NCBI GenBank assembly: GCA_023257655.1
Contig: JALRBQ010000013.1
Span: forward strand, 62,001-126,000
DNA from: Pseudomonadales bacterium
GTDB lineage: Bacteria; Pseudomonadota; Gammaproteobacteria; Pseudomonadales; Pseudohongiellaceae
Direction of reading: 5' to 3'
Length of the DNA: 64,000 bases
Shown here: positions 27,488-36,015 of the stretch, in pieces
How positions within the stretch are numbered: position 1 is the stretch's first letter
Layout of the letters: the number at the start of each line of letters is the position of its first letter
Notes under the pieces: generated by a model
The model's input: only the letters and a program-made list of their open reading frames with translations
The model's database searches: none
What the model was told of the DNA's origin: nothing
Position numbers and translations under genes: made by a program

Positions 27488-28498
27488 CTATTCGTCCGCG
27501 TCCACTTTGCCAGTGGTGCCGATTGGCGTGCCGTCCCCGTTCATTCCCATGGACTCATAACGACGCCAGCCAGCGAGAATGCCCACCATGCCATGATTGC
27601 CTTCGTGACAGGCATATTCGTACACGGGCATGTCCGTTACGCGCAGAGGCACGCGGGCGGACCAGCTCGCATCCCAGGATAAGGGATCTTCTATGGTGAA
27701 GTCGTAGTCCAGCGTGTTGGCGTCGACGCGCGTGATGCGTTCAACCAGGTGCATCTGTTCCGACGTCCCGCGACTGTTGTTGTCTTGATAGAAATGTCGA
27801 GTGTCGATCACGAGGGTATCACCGTCCCAATGCGCAACCGAATCTCCATCCCACTTCAACTGTTTCGTGGAGTGCTCATCGGCAAAAGGAATGATGCGAG
27901 CCCGGTGGATCATCTCGCTCAGTATCATCACATGATCACGCGTCTGCACAATCTGCACATTGTTGTTGTAGGAACCCGGGATCAAGGGCGGTCCTGCGCC
28001 GCCACTCATCAGACAGCGATCCGCCAGCGTGCGAGCCTCAGGGCCTGCGCTCATGCGCAGTGCCTCGTCGCGCGCAGCGGCACGCTCTCGTCCGGCCGCA
28101 TTCATTGCCGGCATTCTGCCGTTGGGTGGATCGTAGATCAGCGAAGTACGGCGGTCGGCGATAGTCTGAACCCCGCGCTCGTACCAGAATTCATTGTAGG
28201 AGATAACTCCAGGAGGATAGCCGGCACCGCCAACTGAATCGATGATCAGGTCACGATTCTGGCGCTGTCGCTCATAGGCGGCCCACTCCTCCGCCTCTTC
28301 CGCAGTCAGCGCGGCTTTGTCGGCCAGTTCCACAGGACGATTGAGTGGTGTGAGTGTCCGGTACGTAAACGTGCCCTGAATATCCGGATCACCGTATTCG
28401 GTGCGGGGCATGACGAAGTCCTGGCCCATCGCCGGCGCGGGTAGCGCGGCGAGCAGAACCAGAACTAACGCGGACAAGGTGCGTAACAGCATTGGCAT
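27488..28498 (-). CDS. secreted protein of unknown function, paralog of the next gene
   Basis: Signal peptide; shares YGDPDIQGTFTYRTLTPLNRP, YNNNVQIVQTRDHVMIL, HWDGDTLVIDTRHF and YEYACHEGNHGM with 28676..29647. Confidence 0.75.
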   Translation of the reverse strand: MPMLLRTLSALVLVLLAALPAPAMGQDFVMPRTEYGDPDIQGTFTYRTLTPLNRPVELADKAALTAEEAEEWAAYERQRQNRDLIIDSVGGAGYPPGVISYNEFWYERGVQTIADRRTSLIYDPPNGRMPAMNAAGRERAAARDEALRMSAGPEARTLADRCLMSGGAGPPLIPGSYNNNVQIVQTRDHVMILSEMIHRARIIPFADEHSTKQLKWDGDSVAHWDGDTLVIDTRHFYQDNNSRGTSEQMHLVERITRVDANTLDYDFTIEDPLSWDASWSARVPLRVTDMPVYEYACHEGNHGMVGILAGWRRYESMGMNGDGTPIGTTGKVDADE

Positions 28499-28580
28499 CT
28501 CCTTATTATTCTGATAGTGCTGGCTGTGTAACACGGTGCTCTGGATAAATCGCTCTGTAATCTGCTCTGCGACATGCTAA

Positions 28581-28616
28581 GCAAAGTATTATGCGAAGTA
28601 CTATGCAAAGTACTCC
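28581..28616. repeat. 3 x 12-bp imperfect tandem repeat
   Basis: GCAAAGTATTAT / GCGAAGTACTAT / GCAAAGTACTCC. Confidence 0.85.
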
Positions 28617-28675
28617 GATTTACGGGATTTTCAAGCCGTGAATTGCGCGAATCACCTTCCTCTCAACTCCTGCGT

Positions 28676-29647
28676 CTACTGCCCTTCCCGTTCCAATGCG
28701 CGCGCGGCTCCGAGAATGTTGAGCAGCCCGTAATTACCCTCGTGACAGGCGAACTCATAAACCGGTTGATCGCCCAATTGCATCGGAAACGAGACTGTCC
28801 ACGGATGTGTCCATGTCGTGTCATCCTCAACGGTGAATTCATACAGCAGCGTGTCATGGCCGAGGCGTGTGAACCGTTCTACCAGGTGCAAGTTCTCGGA
28901 CGCGTTCTGAAAATTCGATTGCGATGAGAAGTTGCGGGAATCGACAACCAGTGTATCGCCCTCCCAATGTCCACGCGGATCACCGTGCCACTGGCGAATC
29001 TGCGCGGGCAGGTGGGGACGACCATCCAATGGGATGATGCGCACGTCATGCACCATCTCGATCAATATCATCACCTCATTGCGAGTCTGCACTATCTGGA
29101 TATTGTTGTTGTAAGCCTGGGGCAACATGCCCTGGGGCACACCCCAGGTAAGGCAGCGTTCCGTCAGGCTGCGATCCAGCCAGCTGTCGGCGGGGCCGCG
29201 ACCGGCTCGTGCAGTTCGCGCAGCCTCGAGTCGCGCTTTCGCCGCGGGCGTGAGTGGGGGAATGCGGCCATCGGCAGGAGCAACGATCAGTGACGTCTGT
29301 CCCGTGGGCAAAACGGTTTTTCCGTAGTCCAGGTCTGCCGGGTCGTGTACGGAGATGCCCGCGCGGCCATAATCCAATGGCCGACCATCATCCCGCGCGG
29401 CACTGGCCTGCTCATAGGCGGTGATTTCGGCGGGAGTGAGAAAGGCCTTGCCGGCGAAGCGATCGGGTCGCTGCAGGGGCGTGATGGTGCGCCGATCCCA
29501 GACGCCCTGTAAGTCCGGATCACCCCAGGGTGTGCGCTGCAAGCTAGCACCCGGACTGGTTGGCGTCTGGGCCTGGGCGAACGCGCTGGAGAACGTGGCT
29601 GCCATGAGCAGCAAGCCGCTGAAGCACAGAGTGAACTGCCGCGACAT
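28676..29647 (-). CDS. secreted protein of unknown function, paralog of the neighbouring gene
   Basis: MSRQFTLCFSGLLLMAATFSSAFAQ signal; WGDPDLQGVWDRRTITPLQRP, YNNNIQIVQTRNEVMIL, HWEGDTLVVDSRNF, YEFACHEGNYGL. Confidence 0.75.
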   Translation of the reverse strand: MSRQFTLCFSGLLLMAATFSSAFAQAQTPTSPGASLQRTPWGDPDLQGVWDRRTITPLQRPDRFAGKAFLTPAEITAYEQASAARDDGRPLDYGRAGISVHDPADLDYGKTVLPTGQTSLIVAPADGRIPPLTPAAKARLEAARTARAGRGPADSWLDRSLTERCLTWGVPQGMLPQAYNNNIQIVQTRNEVMILIEMVHDVRIIPLDGRPHLPAQIRQWHGDPRGHWEGDTLVVDSRNFSSQSNFQNASENLHLVERFTRLGHDTLLYEFTVEDDTTWTHPWTVSFPMQLGDQPVYEFACHEGNYGLLNILGAARALEREGQ

Positions 29648-29888
29648 AATTGCCTCCTGTTCTTGTTTGGGCTGAGTGTCACACACTTGCACGAATTCGA
29701 CCAGCGTCTGCACACAGGATTGACGATGCAATTCACTGCACATCTGGCTATGATGCGAGCGGGTTGTGCTCTCCGCCGTGCCGGTAATGCTCCAGTGGTC
29801 GTTCGCCGCGACCCGGCTTTCTGTGCCGCGCCCGCGCTGATGCCCTCAACCATCCGCCACTGAATGACCTGACAGCGAGTGCCCACAA

Positions 29889-30506
29889 ATGATTTTCTAC
29901 TACGCACCAAAGACCGTATCCCTGGCCACGCATATCGCACTGGAAGAAACCGGTGCCAACTACGAGGCGCGCCGCCTCGATTTCTCGATCACCGAGCAAC
30001 GCAGCGCCGAATATCTCGGTATCAATCCGAAAGGGCGGGTTCCGTCACTCGCCACTGATGAAGGCATTCTGACTGAGACTCCGGCATTACTCGCCTATCT
30101 GGCGCAGGCATTTCCAGCGGCGCGGCTGGGCCCGATCGAGAATCCATTTCTGTTTGCGAAGATGCAGGAGTTCAATTGCTACCTGTGTGCGACCGTGCAT
30201 GTCGCCCATGCGCATCGCGTGCGAGGCGTGCGCTGGGTGGATGATCCCGTGGCGATCGAGGCACTGAAGGTGAAGGTCCCACAAAACATGGCCGAGTGTT
30301 TTCAGCTGATCGAGGACGGCATGTTGCAAGGTCCCTGGGTGATGGGTGCGGAGTATTCGGTAAGTGATGGCTACCTGTTCACGGTCGCACAGTGGCTTGC
30401 AAGTGACGGGGTGGACATTGCCGACTTTCCCCGGGTTGCTGAGCACGCCGAACGCATGCTGCAGCGTGCGGCTGTGCAAAAAGTTTTGCCGCTGTATCAG
30501 GTCTAG
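29889..30506 (+). CDS. glutathione S-transferase family protein
   Basis: N-terminal thioredoxin-like FYYAPKTVSLATHIALEETGANYEARRLDF; NPKGRVPSLATDEGILTETPALLAYLAQAFP. Confidence 0.9.
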   Translation: MIFYYAPKTVSLATHIALEETGANYEARRLDFSITEQRSAEYLGINPKGRVPSLATDEGILTETPALLAYLAQAFPAARLGPIENPFLFAKMQEFNCYLCATVHVAHAHRVRGVRWVDDPVAIEALKVKVPQNMAECFQLIEDGMLQGPWVMGAEYSVSDGYLFTVAQWLASDGVDIADFPRVAEHAERMLQRAAVQKVLPLYQV

Positions 30507-30577
30507 AACACCACCGGCGCCAGGCATCTGTTCGCGCGCACGCCCAGGGGCGAGCGGTGATGCTCACTGTGGGCAAC

Positions 30578-31456
30578 TCAACGGGCCAGAAGCGCTACTA
30601 ACAAGCGTATTTGGGCGGCATCGAGACGGTTACTGAATGCGGGCATGATGCCATTGCGCCCCGCCGTGATGGAGGCGATGACCGCCCTGCGACTGCCGCC
30701 GTAGAGCCAGCTGTTGTCGGTCAGGTTCGGTGCTCCCAGCAGCGGATTGCCACTACCTTGAGCGCCGTGACAGGCGGCGCAGTACTGAGCGAAGACCGCC
30801 TGACCCCGGCTGTTGTTCGCGGCCCCAGCTCCGAGTGCGATGACATAGTCGGCGACGAATTCGATGTCTTCATACCCCAGCACCTGTTCCCACGCCGGCA
30901 TCATTGCCGAGCGACCCTGGCGTATGGTCTGTTCGATCAATTCCGGTGATCCGCCCCATTGCCAATCGATGTCTTTAAGGTTCGGGAACAAGGCGGCCTG
31001 CCCGCGACCGTCGGGACCATGGCACGCTGCACACTCCCGCTTGAAGATGCGTTCGGCGGTGGCCACGAGTTGCGGGTCGTTCTGGATTTCCGTCAGGCTT
31101 GCTGTCGCAATGGCGGCGCGTCGAGCATCGAAATTTTCCTCGAACGCACCGTAGCTTTCCATGATGCGGCTGCCCTGCGACCAGTTGAGCAGGCCGGAGA
31201 AAGAGCCCAGTCCCGGATACAGCATCAAGTAGACGAGTGAAAACACCATGGCGGCGAGCAGCATCCAGAACCACCAGAATGGAGGCGCACTATTGCCCTC
31301 GCGCAGATCGGTATCCCACACCGGTTCCGCGGTTCCCGTGTGCTCATCATCGGGAGTGAAGTGGACACTCAACACCAGCCATGCCAGCCCGGCGAGCGAG
31401 ACTAACGTCATCACCAGCACCCAGCCGCTCCAGAAACCTGTAGGCAAATCAGCCAT
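30578..31456 (-). CDS. ccoP: cytochrome c oxidase cbb3-type subunit III
   Basis: PPFWWFWMLLAAMVFSLVYLMLYPGLGSFSGLLNWSQ; two CxxCH (CAACHGPDGRG, CAACHGAQGSG). Confidence 0.93.
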   Translation of the reverse strand: MADLPTGFWSGWVLVMTLVSLAGLAWLVLSVHFTPDDEHTGTAEPVWDTDLREGNSAPPFWWFWMLLAAMVFSLVYLMLYPGLGSFSGLLNWSQGSRIMESYGAFEENFDARRAAIATASLTEIQNDPQLVATAERIFKRECAACHGPDGRGQAALFPNLKDIDWQWGGSPELIEQTIRQGRSAMMPAWEQVLGYEDIEFVADYVIALGAGAANNSRGQAVFAQYCAACHGAQGSGNPLLGAPNLTDNSWLYGGSRRAVIASITAGRNGIMPAFSNRLDAAQIRLLVALLAR

Positions 31457-31592
31457 TGTGCTCCTCATCATCCAGGGGAATGTTGGCAGCAAATTCGATG
31501 TCCCGACTGTTGCCTTTGAAGCCAAGCCAGCCGATGAGTCCGATCATGAATGCCATGACCAGCATGTCCCCTATGAAGATAAACAGCGTCAT
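31449..31592 (-). CDS. ccoQ: cbb3 oxidase subunit CcoQ/FixQ (47 aa, absent from the ORF track)
   Basis: MTLFIFIGDMLVMAFMIGLIGWLGFKGNSRDIEFAANIPLDDEEHNG between ccoO and ccoP. Confidence 0.85.
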   Translation of the reverse strand: MTLFIFIGDMLVMAFMIGLIGWLGFKGNSRDIEFAANIPLDDEEHNG

Positions 31593-32218
31593 AGGGTCTG
31601 CTCCGCGGGCAAGCCTGTGCCCAGCATTTGCAAATAGGCGATGAGCGCGTCGATCTCCTGCAGACCCGCCAGCTGCTCGGGTGCAGCGTCGATGTCGGCC
31701 TCGGTGTAAGGATGACCGAGACGTTGCAAAGCGCGCAGTTTCGCCCGAATGTCACCCGTTGCACTGGCAGCGCGGGTGGCGAGCCAGGGATAGGCGGGCA
31801 TGATGCTCTCAGTCACGACTTCCCTTGGGTTAATCAGGTGGACCCGATGCCAGGCATCTGAGAATTTGCCGCCGACCCGGTGCAGGTCGGGACCGGTACG
31901 TTTGGATCCCCAAAGAAACGACCGGTCATAGACGAATTCACCTGCGCGGGAATACGGACCGTAGCGTTCTACCTCGGCAATCAAGGGTCTGATCTGCTGC
32001 GAGTGGCACACACTGCAACCTTCGCGAATGTAAATGTCGCGGCCGGTGAGTTCGACCGCGCTGTAAACCCGGGTATTGGCCGCCGGGGTCTCCAGGCTCT
32101 CCTGTTCCAGAACCGGCAATATCTGCACGAGCCCGCCAATCGAGGACACAAACAGGATGCCAAAAATCAGCAGACCGACATGTTCCTCCAGCTTGCGATG
32201 TAAGGACAAACCACTCAT
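31589..32218 (-). CDS. ccoO: cytochrome c oxidase cbb3-type subunit II
   Basis: YSAVELTGRDIYIREGCSVCHSQQIRPLIAEVERYGPYSRAGEFVYDRSFLWGSKRTGPDLHRVGGKFSDAWHRVHLINPR. Confidence 0.95.
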   Translation of the reverse strand: MSGLSLHRKLEEHVGLLIFGILFVSSIGGLVQILPVLEQESLETPAANTRVYSAVELTGRDIYIREGCSVCHSQQIRPLIAEVERYGPYSRAGEFVYDRSFLWGSKRTGPDLHRVGGKFSDAWHRVHLINPREVVTESIMPAYPWLATRAASATGDIRAKLRALQRLGHPYTEADIDAAPEQLAGLQEIDALIAYLQMLGTGLPAEQTL

Positions 32219-33654
32219 CGGCCTACTCCATAGGCAGGATCAACGGCGGGAATGTTCACTGTAACGGTGGATCTGCCAACCACGGTCATGTACAGGTTAT
32301 AGGCCATCGCCGCTGTACCAGTGAGGAAGATGAGTCCGGCGATCAGACGCAATGCATAGAATGGTGTCATGCTGGACATCACGTCGCGGAAACTGAAGCT
32401 CAACTCGCCGATTTCATCCACGCTGAGCCACAGCAAGCCCTGTGACACTCCTGCCCCCCACATCGCGACGATGTAGAGCATGGTGCCGGCCAGTGCCATC
32501 CAGAAATGCAGGTTGGCCAGTCGCACGCTGTAGAGTGTGCTGCCGACCAGACGCGGCACCATGAAGTAGAACGTACCGTAGGTGATCATCGCGTTCCAGC
32601 CGAGTGCGCCCGAGTGAACGTGGCCAATCGTCCAGTCGGTGAAATGGCTCACGACATTGACACTCGGGAAAGCCATCATCGGCCCCTCGAATGTAGCCAG
32701 CCCATAGAAAGCAAGTGATAACACGATAAACTTGAGCGCCGGATCCGTGCGCAGCTTTTGCCAGGCATCACTCACTGTCATGATGCCATTGATCATTGTC
32801 GCCCACGATGGTGCCAGCAGGATGACACTCATTACCATGCCGAGGGACTGCACCCATTCCGGGATCGCACTTTAATGCAGATGATGAGGTCCAGCCCAAA
32901 TGTAGCTGTAGGTAAATGCCCAGAAGGCGACCACCGACAGTCGATAACTCCAGATGGGCCGACCCGCATGTTTTGGCAGGAAGTAATACATCATGCCGAG
33001 GAAACCGCCGGTGAGCAGGAAGCCGACCGCATTGTGTCCGTACCACCACTGCACGACCGCGTCCTGGGCACCGGCGTAGAGCGAGTACGATTTACCGAGG
33101 GTAACTGGAATCGCAAGATTATTGACGATGTGTAACATCGCGATGACGATGATCAGCGCTCCATAGAACCAGTTCGAAATATAAATCGGCCGAATCCTGC
33201 GCGTTGCGATGGTGCCGAAGAACACCACGCCGAAGCACACCCAAACCACGGCAATGGCGATGTCGAATGGCCATTCCAGCTCCGCATATTCCTTCGACGT
33301 GGTCCAACCAGCCAGCAATGACAGTCCACCGGTCAGTACGATAAGCTGCCAGGCGAAGCAACAGAACCACGCGAGCCGCGGCGCGAACAGCGTGACATGT
33401 GAGGTGCGTTGGACACTGTAAAAGGCCGTGGCCATCAAGGCCGAGACACCAAAACCGAAGATGATGCCATTCGTGTGCAGCGGTCGCAGGCGACCGAAAG
33501 ACAGCCAGAACTGTCCGAAGTCCAACGTCGGCCAGAGCAGCTCTGCCGCGATATAGACACCGGCACTCATTGCCACCAGCGCCCAGAAAATTGAGAACTG
33601 CACGAGGCGGAGTACGATGCGATCCTGATACGTCTTGTTTACAGCGTCATTCAT
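32215..33654 (-). pseudogene. ccoN: cytochrome c oxidase cbb3-type subunit I interrupted by an in-frame TAA
   Basis: ORFs 32872..33654 and 32215..32853 share a frame; junction reads [21 protein letters not shown], with the stop where CcoN has Tyr (HHLHY[TS]A[IL]P[DE]W). Confidence 0.85.
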
Positions 33655-33666
33655 CCGTGGACCTTC

Positions 33667-34285
33667 CTACACTCCGAGCAAGGGGCCGACGCCCAGAGTC
33701 CACAGGGACATGCTGATACCGAGCAGGCTCACTGCCGCTACCAGCAGCCAGCCGACCAGTGAGGATGCCATCAACATGCCTCGCTCTGCCGGTGTTTCCA
33801 GCGCCACCGGAATACCGGTGTAGAGCAGATACATGCTCCAGATCACGGTGGGAATCAGGATCAGTACATTGAGTAGCACGTGGGGAAACAGGTGCACGAT
33901 GCTGGCGACTGCCATTGGCTCACCGACAATCGTGATGAGCGCCAGGTGACGACCGAGGCTCTTGTTGGCGCCGTAGGTGGAAGCCATCCAGCGACTGATG
34001 ATGGCAGTGCTGACCAGTCCGATGATGAGGACGAGCAGATAGCCGGCGCTGACGAGTAACAACGACCCCGTAGACATCCGCAACGGTTCGGCGGCTCCCA
34101 GTCGCCAGCCAAAGTTGGAGGCGCCGATGAAGGCGAACAAGGGGGGGGGGCAGAATCAGGAGCCAAAGGGAGTAGCGCAACAGGATGGACATCGGCGCGG
34201 GATCCAGGGTCGAGAGTTCCCGAAACGCCGCTCGCGGTTCATAGAGCGATTTGAAGAGGAGTTGGAAATAATTCGGTTTACTCAT
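33667..34285 (-). pseudogene. Yip1-like membrane protein, frameshifted at a G10 tract
   Basis: MSKPNYFQLLFKSLYEPRAAFRELSTLDPAPMSILLRYSLWLLILPPP / LFAFIGASNFGWRLGAAEPLRMSTG... continuous if the homopolymer were 9 bases. Confidence 0.7.
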
Positions 34286-34408
34286 GACCCGGCGTTTGCA
34301 GTTGGCTCACTTTTTACAAAAGTCGCAGGATACGCGAAGCGTATGCTGCCGAGTTTGATCTGTCGCAAGAAGCCTTGTCGCAGCGGTCTTGCGTATAGCT
34401 GTGTTCGT

Positions 34409-34801
34409 TCAATCGGCCTGAACGTGGAAAGCGAAGGACCCGGTATATTCCATGGGGTCATCGCCGACGACGGTTGACCACTGCACGGTATAGTCTCCTG
34501 GCGTTGCAGCTGGCTCCAGAATTTCAATCATCAGATCATCGGCCGCCATCGTGTGCAAGCCTCGCAATTGATATTCACCGGCTGGCCCGAGCAGCGTGAT
34601 GTTGCTGCGCGATACATCAGGCAACGCGGCGAAGAACAGCCTCAGTGTACGCGGCGGACGTGTCAGCACGGCATCGATTGCCGGCTCGGCGCTGAGCAGC
34701 GGGGAGTGTGCGCCGGGGGTTGAGCAGGCAACCAGCAGTATTGGCAAGCAGAGTAACACGGCTGTTGCTTTAAGAGTGCTGGAGTGGCATCTGGCGAACA
34801 T
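34409..34801 (-). CDS. CopC-domain lipoprotein
   Basis: Lipobox LPILLVACS; CopC-like SPLLSAEPAIDAVLTRPPRTLRLFF...GDYTVQWSTVVGDDPMEYTGSFAFHV. Confidence 0.8.
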   Translation of the reverse strand: MFARCHSSTLKATAVLLCLPILLVACSTPGAHSPLLSAEPAIDAVLTRPPRTLRLFFAALPDVSRSNITLLGPAGEYQLRGLHTMAADDLMIEILEPAATPGDYTVQWSTVVGDDPMEYTGSFAFHVQAD

Positions 34802-35085
34802 GGAGTATTCCTGTGGGTAGAGCGTAACTTCGAATGCCTGCATGGTACCGCTACGTCGGAAAAAATTCATCGCCTTTTACCGATGTCAGTGCCGACTGTG
34901 TTGAATTCCAATTTGGAGATGGAAATGGCGCGGGGATGAGATTTGTGCCACGTCGGGCGCGACATCAGTTCGAATTGCAGATGCAACCAGTCAATTCGCG
35001 GGTTTTGCAAATTCGGAGTTTTGTATTCGCAGGGCGAACGTAGCAGCTGATTGAGAAATTTTAGGTGAGGGAAGTTTCGTAAGTC

Positions 35086-35262
35086 TTATGGTGTCTTATG
35101 CAGTCGTTTGAGCTGTTCGAATTCCCGGGCGAATTCGGCGAGTTGGGTACGGATGGCCTCTTCTTTCTGTTGCTTCAGCTGCAGTGTTCTGGCGTCGAGG
35201 CTTTGTTCATCCTGAAGGGCATTCTGGGTATTTCTTACTGCGGCTTGAGCGAGTTTAGTCAT
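35086..35262 (-). CDS. small coiled-coil protein (58 aa), absent from the ORF track
   Basis: MTKLAQAAVRNTQNALQDEQSLDARTLQLKQQKEEAIRTQLAEFAREFEQLKRLHKTP; ATG overlaps the stop of the upstream frame. Confidence 0.5.
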   Translation of the reverse strand: MTKLAQAAVRNTQNALQDEQSLDARTLQLKQQKEEAIRTQLAEFAREFEQLKRLHKTP

Positions 35263-35476
35263 TCGTTGGAACTCCGGCTAACGCGATTTGGTTGAGTGGA
35301 AGAGCCAGGAAAAGTGTGTCGGGTGTGTGCTCTTCTGCAGGCGTCTCGTGTGCACCTGCTTTTTTTCTCTGTCCTGGTTGTTCTTCTGAACCTGCTAATT
35401 TTTCTTCTGATTGTTCTTTTAATTGTTCGGTCGATTGTTCGTTTGATTGCTGTGCTGGTAAATCTTCTGCCAGCTT
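35255..35476 (-). other. coding-like open frame without a start codon (Q/E-rich tetrapeptide repeats)
   Basis: KLAEDLPAQQSNEQSTEQLKEQSEEKLAGSEEQPGQRKKAGAHETPAEEHTPDTLFLALPLNQIALAGVPTND; preceded in frame by TGA. Confidence 0.35.
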
Positions 35477-35500
35477 TCAGGACTTCGTCTCGTCCCTTAA

Positions 35501-35530
35501 TGTCGCTACATGTCGCTACATGTCGCTACG
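35501..35530. repeat. 3 x 10-bp tandem repeat TGTCGCTAC(A/G)
   Basis: Direct reading: tgtcgctaca tgtcgctaca tgtcgctacg. Confidence 0.95.
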
Positions 35531-35765
35531 TTAGCATTCACTCTGCTGCGCAACATATAGTGTAACCACACCAAAGTCAAACAATATGTAGTAAATGTGC
35601 GCATCATAACGTCTGCCGCGTAAGCGACATGTGCGCTTTGTCACGCAACACCAATCTCACCGTGATTCCCAGTTCATCGCAATAATCAGCGACAAATCTG
35701 ACAGTTAGCTGCGCCCTCAAGCACATGCTCTTTCCATTATCGGGATTATTCATGGGATATTCATT

Positions 35766-35810
35766 GGACACCCAATCAAATATCCATATATAAATAAAGG
35801 ACACCCAATT
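35766..35810 (+). repeat. GGACACCCA element cluster B (2 copies)
   Basis: ggacacccaatcaa 35766-35779; aaaggacacccaatt ending 35810. Confidence 0.85.
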
Positions 35811-36015
35811 GTTTTTCCCAAGTAAAAAAGTCCGAGGTGAATGTTAAAACGAATTCGAAATCAGCGCGTTCAGCTTGCTAACACGGTTTGGATTGGCAAA
35901 TGCGGATGAGGAATCCCCCAATTTCGGGTTGAATTTCTCGAGATTGCCACGGGAGATCCTTCGCTGGTTGGCGAATGGCGGAGCTTGAGAGGGGTTTGTA
36001 ATTCAGGCTAGTTGG

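Noticed and set aside
35604-35804. Minus-strand 66-aa ORF beginning inside the cluster B repeat
   Set aside because: Its first codons are the repeat itself (WVSNEYP...), with no recognised domain; not enough support to call a gene.
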